Source: Pyxidicoccus trucidator (lineage in GTDB: Bacteria; Myxococcota; Myxococcia; Myxococcales; Myxococcaceae). From it: a stretch of 64,000 nucleotides of DNA. The stretch's first letter is position 1. Each line of letters opens with the position of its first letter. The position numbers were made by a program, and so were the translations under genes. Below, in pieces: positions 26,735 to 35,496 of this stretch. The stretch is taken from NCBI RefSeq assembly GCF_010894435.1, contig NZ_JAAIXZ010000020.1, positions 1 to 64,000 on the forward strand, given 5' to 3'. The notes below the pieces were generated by a model. That model saw only the letters and a program-made list of their open reading frames with translations. It was not told the DNA's origin and searched no databases.

Positions 26735-29140
26735 CTACTCCGCCTTGAGGCCTTCCACCGGCTCCACGCTGCTGGCCTTGAGGGCCGGGTAGATGGAGGC
26801 GAGGTAGGTGACGAGCACCGCGATGACAACGGCCAGCGCGGTCTGCACGGGCTCGATGCGCACCGGCAGCGCGGGAATGTAATAGACCTCCGGGTCCAGC
26901 TTGATGCCCACCTTCTCGATGAAGACGCACCAGGCGAGCCCGGAGATGAGGCCCAGGAGACCGCCCGCCACGCCAATCTGCAGGCCCTCGGCGAGGAAGA
27001 TCTTCACGATGCCGCCGTCCGAGACGCCCAGCGCCTTGAGGACGGAGATCTCCTTCCGCTTCTCCAGCACCAGCATGATGACGGTGGCGACGATGAGGCC
27101 GGCGGCCACGACGATGATGATGGAGAGGATGATGCCCATGACGAGCTTCTCCAGGCGGAGCGCGGAGAAGAGGTTCTTGTTCATCTCTCCCCAGTCCCGT
27201 GCCCGGTAGGGATAGCCGCCCAACACCTTCACCACCTGCCCGGCGATGCGGCGCGCGTCGTCGATGTCCGCGACCTTCAGCTCGATTCCGGAGGCGCCCT
27301 GGACCTCGAAGAAGTTCTGCGCCTCCTTGAGCAGGATGTAGACGAACTTGGAGTCGTACTCGTACATGCCCGAGTAGAAGATGGCCGCCACGCGGAAGGC
27401 GCGGCTCTTCGGAATCGGACCGGACGGGCCCAGCTCCGTGCCCAGCGGGGACACCACGTTCACCCGGTCCCCCACCACCACGCGCAGGGACGCCGCCAGC
27501 TCGCGGCCGATGACGATGCCCGGCAGCACCGGCGGCTTCGCGGGCTTGCCGGTGCGGCGGATGATGTCGTCCTCCTCCACCCCCTCGGCGCCACTGCCCC
27601 CGGCCGGCGAGGCCGGCTCCTCGTCCTCGGGCAGGCCGCGGTGGAGGATCTTCTCGGGCGTGTAGAGGATTTCGAGCTTCTGGCCGCCGAGCAGGTAGTC
27701 GGGCAGGTCCGTCACCGAGCCCACCGTCTCCGGGTCGATGCCCTTGATGATGACGCCGTCGACGTTGCCCTCGGAGGCAATCATCACCTGGTTGATGATG
27801 AAGGGCGTCTGGCCCACCACGCCGGGCACCCGGCTGCGGATGGACTCCATGACTTTCGGGTACTCGGGCAGCTCGCCCGCGTACTTGGACACCACCGCGT
27901 GCGCGTTGGTGCCGAGAATCTTCTGCTGGAGGTCGGCCTCGAAGCCGCTCATCACCGACAGGACGATGATGAGCGCCATGACGCCCACGCCGACGCCGCC
28001 CACGGACAGGGCGGTCATCATCATGGTGGGCGACTGCTCGCGCAGCTTCAGCCGGTTGAGGTCGGAAGCGGCGGCCAGCGGGTCCGACAGGCCGAGGGCG
28101 CGGATGCGGGTGCGCTCCACGGCCGCCTCGGCGGAGCGGATGATGAAGTAGATGAGCAGCGGCGGGATGATGCCGAACATCAGCACCGCCAGCGTGCCCA
28201 GCAGCAGCGACGGGCGGAACACCGCCACGTGGCGGCGCGCGACGAACAGCTCGAAGCCCAGCTTCAGGTCCACCCGGCCGCTGCCGGCGGCGATGAAGCC
28301 GGTGTTGATGCCCAGCACCAGCGCCAGCACCAGCGCGGTGAACACGAGCCAGTACGCCAGCTCCGGACGGCCGAGCAGGCCCGCCACGTACGACACCTCG
28401 CGCAGCCGGTAGCCGAGCGCGAGCTGCAGCGAGGGCACCCGCTCCATCAGCGTGAGGATGATGGGGACGGGCAGGCCCAGGTACAGCACGCCGATGGTGG
28501 CCTCGGGCAGCGACAGCCGCTGCGCGCGAGAGGCGCCGATGAAGCCCGAGACGAAGGCGACGCCGCACGCCACGACCAGGGAGATGGCGAAGGCCCCGGT
28601 GGGAGGCAGCGACAGGCCCCCGCCCGTGTTCTGCGCCGCGGCCCCCAGCTCCGTGGAGGGCACGCCGCTGGACAGCACCGTCTGGAGGAGGATGAGCACC
28701 AGCTCCGCCAGGAGGATGCCGCCGCCGTAGGCCCCCAGGGTGCTCCAGTAGAAGTCCCGATAGCGCGCCAGGCGCGGGTACAGCGGAGCACCGGCGGCCG
28801 GGCTGGGCGCGTCGCCGGGCCCGGAGACCCGGCGGATGCCGGCGGCGATGAGCCCCCAGCCCGCCAGCCAGACGAGCGTCCCGGACAGCAGGAGCCCCGG
28901 GCTGACCTGGAACGCCCCACCGCCCATGGAGGACTGGAGCGGCAGGAGGATGGCGGCGTCGAAGACCTGGAGCACCCCACCCCACCCGAGGAGGGACAGC
29001 CCCAGGGCGGCACTCACCTCGGCCCACGCCTGGGACCGGGTGATGGCCCCCGAGAGCAGGACGAAGCCCACCAGGGCCACGAGGGCCCCGGTCCAGATGA
29101 AGCTCCAGCGATGGACGGTACGCCGTTCGGCCGTGTTCAC
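26735..29140 (-). CDS. LolC/LolE-type permease with a long extra N-terminal membrane region
   Basis: 801 residues, about twice the usual 400-415. The C-terminal half from about residue 365 is a normal LolC/E. It has a membrane helix (MALIIVLSVMSGFEADLQQKI), a large periplasmic domain, and three C-terminal helices around LEKRKEISVLKALGVSDGGI. The first ~360 residues contain about eight additional hydrophobic helices with no family I recognise. The start is GTG directly after AGGAGG. It follows lysS by 12 bases. With LolD it should release lipoproteins; the role of the extra half is unknown. Confidence 0.9.
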   Translation of the reverse strand: MNTAERRTVHRWSFIWTGALVALVGFVLLSGAITRSQAWAEVSAALGLSLLGWGGVLQVFDAAILLPLQSSMGGGAFQVSPGLLLSGTLVWLAGWGLIAAGIRRVSGPGDAPSPAAGAPLYPRLARYRDFYWSTLGAYGGGILLAELVLILLQTVLSSGVPSTELGAAAQNTGGGLSLPPTGAFAISLVVACGVAFVSGFIGASRAQRLSLPEATIGVLYLGLPVPIILTLMERVPSLQLALGYRLREVSYVAGLLGRPELAYWLVFTALVLALVLGINTGFIAAGSGRVDLKLGFELFVARRHVAVFRPSLLLGTLAVLMFGIIPPLLIYFIIRSAEAAVERTRIRALGLSDPLAAASDLNRLKLREQSPTMMMTALSVGGVGVGVMALIIVLSVMSGFEADLQQKILGTNAHAVVSKYAGELPEYPKVMESIRSRVPGVVGQTPFIINQVMIASEGNVDGVIIKGIDPETVGSVTDLPDYLLGGQKLEILYTPEKILHRGLPEDEEPASPAGGSGAEGVEEDDIIRRTGKPAKPPVLPGIVIGRELAASLRVVVGDRVNVVSPLGTELGPSGPIPKSRAFRVAAIFYSGMYEYDSKFVYILLKEAQNFFEVQGASGIELKVADIDDARRIAGQVVKVLGGYPYRARDWGEMNKNLFSALRLEKLVMGIILSIIIVVAAGLIVATVIMLVLEKRKEISVLKALGVSDGGIVKIFLAEGLQIGVAGGLLGLISGLAWCVFIEKVGIKLDPEVYYIPALPVRIEPVQTALAVVIAVLVTYLASIYPALKASSVEPVEGLKAE

Positions 29141-29152
29141 GAGGCCTCCTGG

Positions 29153-30706
<1,554 letters not shown>

Positions 30707-30730
30707 GACGCGCTTTCCCAAAGGCGCGGC

Positions 30731-30759
30731 AACCTAGCCAAGCCCTCCCCGGGAAGCAA
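30731..30759 (-). promoter_or_regulatory. Putative lysS operon promoter
   Basis: Minus strand: TTGCTT at 30759-30754, a 17-base spacer and TAGGTT at 30736-30731. The resulting leader would be about 20 bases and includes GGGAAAG in front of the lysS ATG. Confidence 0.45.
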
Positions 30760-30778
30760 CGCAACACAGCGGGGACGG

Positions 30779-31162
30779 TCAGGGAGCAGCCATGAAGAGG
30801 AAGGCGGCCACGGCGGCGCCCAGGAGCAGGGGGATGAGGATCTCCACCGGAACCCGGTAATGCATGTGAGTGGTGTGCAGGCCGCGCAGGCCGAAGCGGC
30901 GCTGGCGGCGCACGCGGTTCATCACCTGGGTCGCGAGCGCGGGCGGGGCCTTCTCCCGCTCCACCCCCTTGAGGCGCTGCAGGGTGTACGCATAGCCCTC
31001 CCATCCCTTGCGGCAGTCGTCGCAGCCGTCCAGGTGGGTGCGCACCGCCTGCGCCTTGGGGGCGGGCAGCTCGTCGTCGGCGAGCGCGAGGAACAGGGCC
31101 CTCGCCTCGCGGTGGTTCATCCGCGGGTCCACGTCGGAGAGTTTGCGATGAATGAGGGTCAT
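30779..31162 (-). CDS. Zinc-finger anti-sigma factor
   Basis: 127 residues. The cytoplasmic anti-sigma domain has the ZAS motif with His43, Cys47 and Cys50 (HLDGCDDC). One transmembrane helix (about 105-124) is the very C-terminus, so there is essentially no periplasmic sensor domain. It should bind and silence the ECF sigma factor encoded just upstream, whose stop codon its ATG overlaps by four bases. How the signal arrives is unclear. Confidence 0.88.
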   Translation of the reverse strand: MTLIHRKLSDVDPRMNHREARALFLALADDELPAPKAQAVRTHLDGCDDCRKGWEGYAYTLQRLKGVEREKAPPALATQVMNRVRRQRRFGLRGLHTTHMHYRVPVEILIPLLLGAAVAAFLFMAAP

Positions 31163-31785
31163 GGCTCAAGCCGCCCCAGGAGATCCGCCAGCTTTTCCCG
31201 TGCCCGGTGAAGCCGGCTCTTCACCGTGCCCTCGGGCAGCTCGGTGATGTCGATGATTTCGTCGTAGCTCAGCCCCTCGATGTCGCGCAGCGCCACCAGC
31301 ATGCGCGCGTCCGGCTCGAGCTGGGCGATGGCCCACTGTACCCGGGCGCGCTCGCGAGCGGACTCCAGCGCGGCGTCCGGACCGGGCGCCGTGCCCCCGC
31401 CTTCCGTGAAGAGGGCAGTCGTCTCGTCGTACTCGTCCGAGCGGCCCCGGCCCCGGCGCTTGAGGTACTTCAGCCGGTTGATGCAGTGGTTCTTCGTAAT
31501 CCGGAACAGCCAGGTGGACAGCTTCGCGTCCTCGCGGAAGCGGCGGACGTTCTGGTGGACGCTGACGAAGATTTCCTGCACCAGGTCGTGCGCCTCCTCG
31601 CGGTCTCCCACCATGCGCACGCAGAAGTCATAGAGCCGGTCCTGGTGGGTGCGCACCAGCAGTTCGAAGGCGTCCGAGTCCCCTCGGCGCAGCCGGGCCA
31701 GCAGCGCCATGTCCTGGCGCCGCGACTCGGCCGCCTCGGCGACGGCCGCTTCCTGTCCGATTTCGAGCACGCCGCCCGACGTCAC
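31159..31785 (-). CDS. ECF RNA polymerase sigma factor (RpoE-like)
   Basis: 208 residues. Region 2 is around DLVQEIFVSVHQNVRRF and STWLFRITKNHCINR. Region 4 is YDEIIDITELPEGTVKSRLHRAREKLADLL. The GTG at 31785 is chosen because GGAGG lies six bases upstream; the frame is open to 31827. It is coupled to its anti-sigma gene. A sigmaE-like promoter at 31865-31892 suggests autoregulation. The regulon is unknown. Confidence 0.92.
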   Translation of the reverse strand: MTSGGVLEIGQEAAVAEAAESRRQDMALLARLRRGDSDAFELLVRTHQDRLYDFCVRMVGDREEAHDLVQEIFVSVHQNVRRFREDAKLSTWLFRITKNHCINRLKYLKRRGRGRSDEYDETTALFTEGGGTAPGPDAALESARERARVQWAIAQLEPDARMLVALRDIEGLSYDEIIDITELPEGTVKSRLHRAREKLADLLGRLEP

Positions 31786-31864
31786 CGGTGTCCTCCCGCG
31801 ACAGCCCCTCCACGAAGGAGGTGCCACCGTCCCTCAGCCTACCCCGTCCCCTGCCCCGCGGCCC

Positions 31865-31892
31865 TCGGACAGCGGGGCCGGGAAAAAGGTTC
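31865..31892 (-). promoter_or_regulatory. Putative ECF-type promoter of the sigma operon
   Basis: Minus strand: GAACCT at 31892-31887, a 17-base spacer and TCCGA at 31869-31865. This is close to the GAACTT-16-TCTGA pattern recognised by RpoE-like sigma factors. It lies about 80 bases before the sigma start codon. The -35 element is inside a 7-bp inverted repeat (CCGGGAA/TTCCCGG, 31878-31896). Confidence 0.45.
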
Positions 31893-31959
31893 CCGGAGTG
31901 CGGGGAAGGAGATTGCGCGAGGCGTCACACAGCCCCGCCTACATCCAGCCCAGGCTCCA

Positions 31960-31984
31960 GGCCGGCCCGTGTCCCGGGCCAGCC
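31960..31984 (-). terminator. GC-rich hairpin after prfB
   Basis: A 10-bp stem with one G-T pair (31960-31969 with 31975-31984) and a 5-base loop, 15 bases beyond the prfB stop. There is no T-run, so it is only a possible terminator or mRNA-end stabiliser. Confidence 0.35.
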
Positions 31985-31999
31985 CGAAGCGTAAGGGGC

Positions 32000-33122
32000 T
32001 TAGTCCGCGCCAGCGTTGCGGTTGGGGTTCTTCACCCCGAGGAGCTGCGCGGTGACGAACTCGTCCAGGTCGCCATCCAGCACCGCGTCCACGTTGCCCG
32101 TCTCCACGCCGGTGCGCAGGTCCTTCACCATGCGGTACGGGGCCAGCACGTAGCTGCGAATCTGCGAGCCGAAGGAGATGTCCTTCTTCTGCGCCTCGGC
32201 GGCGTCGCGCGCGGCCTCGCGCTTCTTCATCTCCAGCTCGTACAGGCGGCCGCGCAGAATCTTGAAGGCCATTTCCTTGTTGGCCGACTGCGAGCGCTCC
32301 GTCTGGGTGGTGACGATGATGCCAGTGGGCAGGTGGCGCAGCTGCGCGGTGGACGACGTCTTGTTCACCTTCTGGCCACCCGCGCCGCTGCCGCGGATGA
32401 ACTTCAGCTCGATGTCCTTCTCGGGGAGGTCGATCTGGATGGTGTCATCCACCTCCGGATAGACATCCACGGACGCGAAGGCCGTCTGCCGCCGCGCGTT
32501 GGCATCGAAGGGGCTGATGCGCACCAGCCGGTGCACGCCCACCTCGGCCTTGAGGTAGCCGTAGGCGAAGTCGCCCTCGATGCGCAGGGAGACGTTCTTG
32601 AAGCCCGCCTCCTCGCCCGGCACCTCGTCGTTGATCTCCACCTTCCAGCCCTTGGTCTCGCAGTAGCGCGTGTACATGCGCAACAGCATGGCCGCCCAGT
32701 CCATGGAGTCCGTGCCACCGGCACCGGCGTTGATGTCCATGAAGCAGCTGCTGCGGTCCTGCTCACCGGACAGCATGCGCGCCAGCTCGAGCTTGCCGAC
32801 CTCGCCCTCCAGGCCCTCCAGCGAGCCCTCCGCCTCCTTCGCGGTGTCCGCGTCGTTGGCCTCTGCCGCCAGCTCCAGCAGGGCCTGCGCGTCGTCCAGG
32901 CCGCGCATCACCTTGTCGTAGGCGCCCACGCTGGACTCCATCGTGGACTTCTCCTTCAACATCCCCTGGGCCTTGGCGTGGTCGTCCCAGAAGGTGGGGA
33001 GCGTGGACTCTCGCTCGATCAGCGCGATGCGGGACCGCTTGCGGTCGAGGTCAAAGATGCCCCCGGAGCGCCAACACGCGCTCCCGGAGGCCGTTGATCT
33101 TCTCCATCGAATCATTCGCCAT
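32000..33122 (-). CDS. prfB: Peptide chain release factor 2, expressed by programmed +1 frameshift
   Basis: Recognises UGA/UAA stop codons and releases the peptide. Translation starts at ATG 33122, runs 23 codons to an in-frame TGA (33053-33051), and continues after a +1 shift to give about 373 residues. After the shift the frame has the stop-codon-reading SPF tripeptide (RISPFDAN) and the catalytic GGQ (GSGAGGQKVNKTSS). The start has GAGGAC upstream. A frame starting at 33115 gives a nonsense N-terminus and is not the true start. Confidence 0.95.
33051..33064 (-). other. RF2 programmed +1 frameshift site
   Basis: The minus strand reads GGGGGCATCTTTGA followed by C. It has the internal Shine-Dalgarno-like G-run, the slippery CTT codon and the poorly terminating TGA-C. 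It matches the E. coli prfB site AGGGGGTATCTTTGAC almost base for base. Low RF2 lets the ribosome slip, so RF2 regulates itself. Confidence 0.93.
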
Positions 33123-33188
33123 GGTGTCGTCCTCGTCGGCCGGCGCCATTCACGCGCCGTGCTCGGGAAGGGGTTGAGAGAAAAAGAG

Positions 33189-34517
33189 TCAGGGAGTCTT
33201 GAGCGAAGGGACGGCGTCCCCCCGGCCGGCTGACGCCCGGTCCGAGCCGCGCAGGCGCGCGAGCACCCGGTCCAGGCCGAAGGCGCCAGCCATGCCCAGG
33301 GAGATGGGCAGGATGAGCCCGATGAGGCGCCAGTTATCCTGGTCGAACGGGGGCAGGACCTTGAGCACCACGCCCAGCACGCCCGTGGCCGCCAGCACCA
33401 GCCATATCTTGAACAACCGCGCCCGCGCCTTCACGCTGCCCCACATCAGCGCCACGCCGAAGGGCAGCGCCAGCAGCGTCAGCGGGTTGGCGAGGAAGAG
33501 GTTCTCGTTCCGGAACACCACCGTGTGGTCCGTCACCAGCCACATGACGAACAGGGCCGTGCCCGGCACGCCCAGCACCAGCCCCAGCACCGCGTTCTCC
33601 AGCCCGAGCAGCATCCGCGCCACCCTGCTGCCACGCTTGCGCTCCCACGCCGCCAGCCCCACCGCCATGCCGCCCAGCGCCACGCCCAGCGCCAGGATCC
33701 ACGGGCCCCATGGCGGGGGCTCGGAGGGCGGGCGCTTCCGGTTCGGCGACTCGTAGTAGTTCCAGCTCTTCGCGGCCAGCGACTGGGGCTGCCCGTCCGC
33801 GCCCTTCACCTGGAGCGCCGCCACCTGGAGCTCCAGCTCGTCCGGGAGGAAGGCCTCCTCCCACCTGGTAATGGGATGGTCGATTTCATCGTTCATCATG
33901 AAGTCGAGCAGCACGCTCATGGGCGCATTCACCGCCGTATAGCGCCGGGTGTGCTCGCGCAGCGTCATCCGCCCCGGGGCCCGGTCCATCTCCCGCAGCT
34001 GCCCGCCCGTGGCGACGTCAATCATGTCGCGCAGCCGGGTGACGCAGTTGTCGTTGTAGTGGTGATACAGGTACTCGCGGTTCTCCGGCAGCACGTTGTC
34101 CGCCAGCCGCTTCGCCACGTGCACCCGCTGCTCGGAAGTGAGGTTGAGCTCCTGGATGCGGACGTCGCGGTCCTCGGCCTGGTAGTAGCGGAAGGTGGAG
34201 TCGACGCGGGAGTGGCCCACCCAGAACTCGAGACGGCCCATGGCGAAGCGGGCCAGCATCGCCTCGTCGAAGGAGAACATCCCGTAGTTGTAGAGGCGCG
34301 ACAGGCCCAGCCGCTTGTCCTCCACCACCAGCGAGCCATGGCCCCACCAGGAGGGCACGTCGTCGCCGGGGCTGAACGTCACCAGCCAGATGGACAGGTC
34401 CTCTCCCCGGCTCTCTCCGGAGCCCCAGGGCGGAATGGAGACCTCGCGCGCGTGGGCCGGGACGGCCCAGAGCAGCAGGCCGAGCAGGCAGGAGGCGATG
34501 AGTGACAGGCGGGGCAT
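33189..34517 (-). CDS. DUF4105 (Lnb-type) membrane protein
   Basis: 442 residues. The signal peptide (about 1-25) is followed by a DUF4105 domain (about 35-225). Its conserved pieces are WLVTFSPGDDVPSWWGHGSL, YNYGMFSFDEA and the putative catalytic HYNDNCVTRLRD. The last ~170 residues hold about five transmembrane helices. DUF4105 resembles cysteine hydrolases, and its substrate is unknown. The ATG at 34517 fits the signal peptide better than an earlier in-frame start. It lies 66 bases before prfB. Confidence 0.82.
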   Translation of the reverse strand: MPRLSLIASCLLGLLLWAVPAHAREVSIPPWGSGESRGEDLSIWLVTFSPGDDVPSWWGHGSLVVEDKRLGLSRLYNYGMFSFDEAMLARFAMGRLEFWVGHSRVDSTFRYYQAEDRDVRIQELNLTSEQRVHVAKRLADNVLPENREYLYHHYNDNCVTRLRDMIDVATGGQLREMDRAPGRMTLREHTRRYTAVNAPMSVLLDFMMNDEIDHPITRWEEAFLPDELELQVAALQVKGADGQPQSLAAKSWNYYESPNRKRPPSEPPPWGPWILALGVALGGMAVGLAAWERKRGSRVARMLLGLENAVLGLVLGVPGTALFVMWLVTDHTVVFRNENLFLANPLTLLALPFGVALMWGSVKARARLFKIWLVLAATGVLGVVLKVLPPFDQDNWRLIGLILPISLGMAGAFGLDRVLARLRGSDRASAGRGDAVPSLKTP

Positions 34518-34616
34518 GGAGACCGTCCAACACACGGGAGGCGGCCTACCTATCATGCGCGCCGCCCGCTTCAACGGGAGGATGCCGGATTGTCCGGCGA
34601 GGGGCCGAGGGAGGGC

Positions 34617-35474
34617 CTACATCAGGCTGCGGGCCCGGCGGGCGCGGGATTCCACCTGGAGCGAGTCCGCCACCATGCCGCGCTCGCCCAGCAACTGCTC
34701 CTCCAGCGCCGCCATCCGCTTCGCGTCGCGCGGCTTCTCGTGGTCGTGCCCCAGCAGGTGCAGCAGCCCGTGCGCGAGGTAGCGCGCCATCTCCGACTCC
34801 AGCGTGCGGCCGTACTCCTTCGCCTGCCGCTTCGCCGTGTCCAGGGAGATGACCACGTCGCCCAGCGGGCGCGGCCCCGGCGTGCCCTTGGGCAGCTCGC
34901 CCGCGGGGAAGCTCAGCACGTCCGTCGCCTTGTCCTTGTTGCGCCAGGTGCGGTTGAGGCGGCGGATGGCCCGGTCGTCCACCAGCGACAGCGACAGCTC
35001 GCAGCCGGACAGGCCGAGCTGCTTCAGGTAGTCGCGCGCCCAGCCCGACAGCAGGCGCGAGTACTCCTTCCCCTGGCCGTGCGCGACCTGCAGCGTCACG
35101 TGGTACTCCGCCTCGCGCGGCGCCGGCGCTTCCATGTGCGCCAGCTCCGGCCGGAAGGCCGGCGCGCACACGGACCAGTAGTCGCACGCACCCTGGCCGT
35201 CGTTGCGGTACACCACCCGCTTGCCGCGCGGCACCAGCCCCACCTCGCCCGCGGCGATGCGCTCGCGGCGCCCGTCCACCACCACCGTCAGCTCGCCGGT
35301 GTGGACGATGACCACCTCGTCGAACTCGGGACGCTGGGCGGGCTCGGACCAGCCCGGCGGGGCCAGCATCCTCGCCACGGACGCCGCCTCCGTGCCGGTG
35401 CTGGCCGCTCCCACGAACTCCTCGATGCGCTTGCCGTCGTCGCGGGGAATCAGCTTCCCCTTGCGGAGTCTCAC
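34617..35474 (-). CDS. ybeY: Cupin domain fused to rRNA-processing endoribonuclease YbeY
   Basis: 285 residues in one uninterrupted frame. Residues ~25-115 form a cupin barrel (PEFDEVVIVHTGELTVVVDG and VGLVPRGKRVVYRND). Residues ~120-285 are YbeY, with the zinc site HGLLHLLGHDH (His235, His239, His245). YbeY matures 16S rRNA ends and takes part in ribosome quality control. Stand-alone YbeY is about 150-170 residues. The GTG start is 22 bases after the 7TM-HD stop. ybeY downstream of phoH and a 7TM-HD gene is a widely conserved order. Confidence 0.88.
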   Translation of the reverse strand: MRLRKGKLIPRDDGKRIEEFVGAASTGTEAASVARMLAPPGWSEPAQRPEFDEVVIVHTGELTVVVDGRRERIAAGEVGLVPRGKRVVYRNDGQGACDYWSVCAPAFRPELAHMEAPAPREAEYHVTLQVAHGQGKEYSRLLSGWARDYLKQLGLSGCELSLSLVDDRAIRRLNRTWRNKDKATDVLSFPAGELPKGTPGPRPLGDVVISLDTAKRQAKEYGRTLESEMARYLAHGLLHLLGHDHEKPRDAKRMAALEEQLLGERGMVADSLQVESRARRARSLM

Positions 35475-35496
35475 GCGGTCACCCCTCGCGCCGCGC

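Noticed and set aside
32000..33115. prfB starting at the ATG-like codon at 33115
   Set aside because: The N-terminal residues before the IFDLDRKRS stretch are nonsense. The true start is the ATG at 33122 in the other frame, joined by the frameshift.
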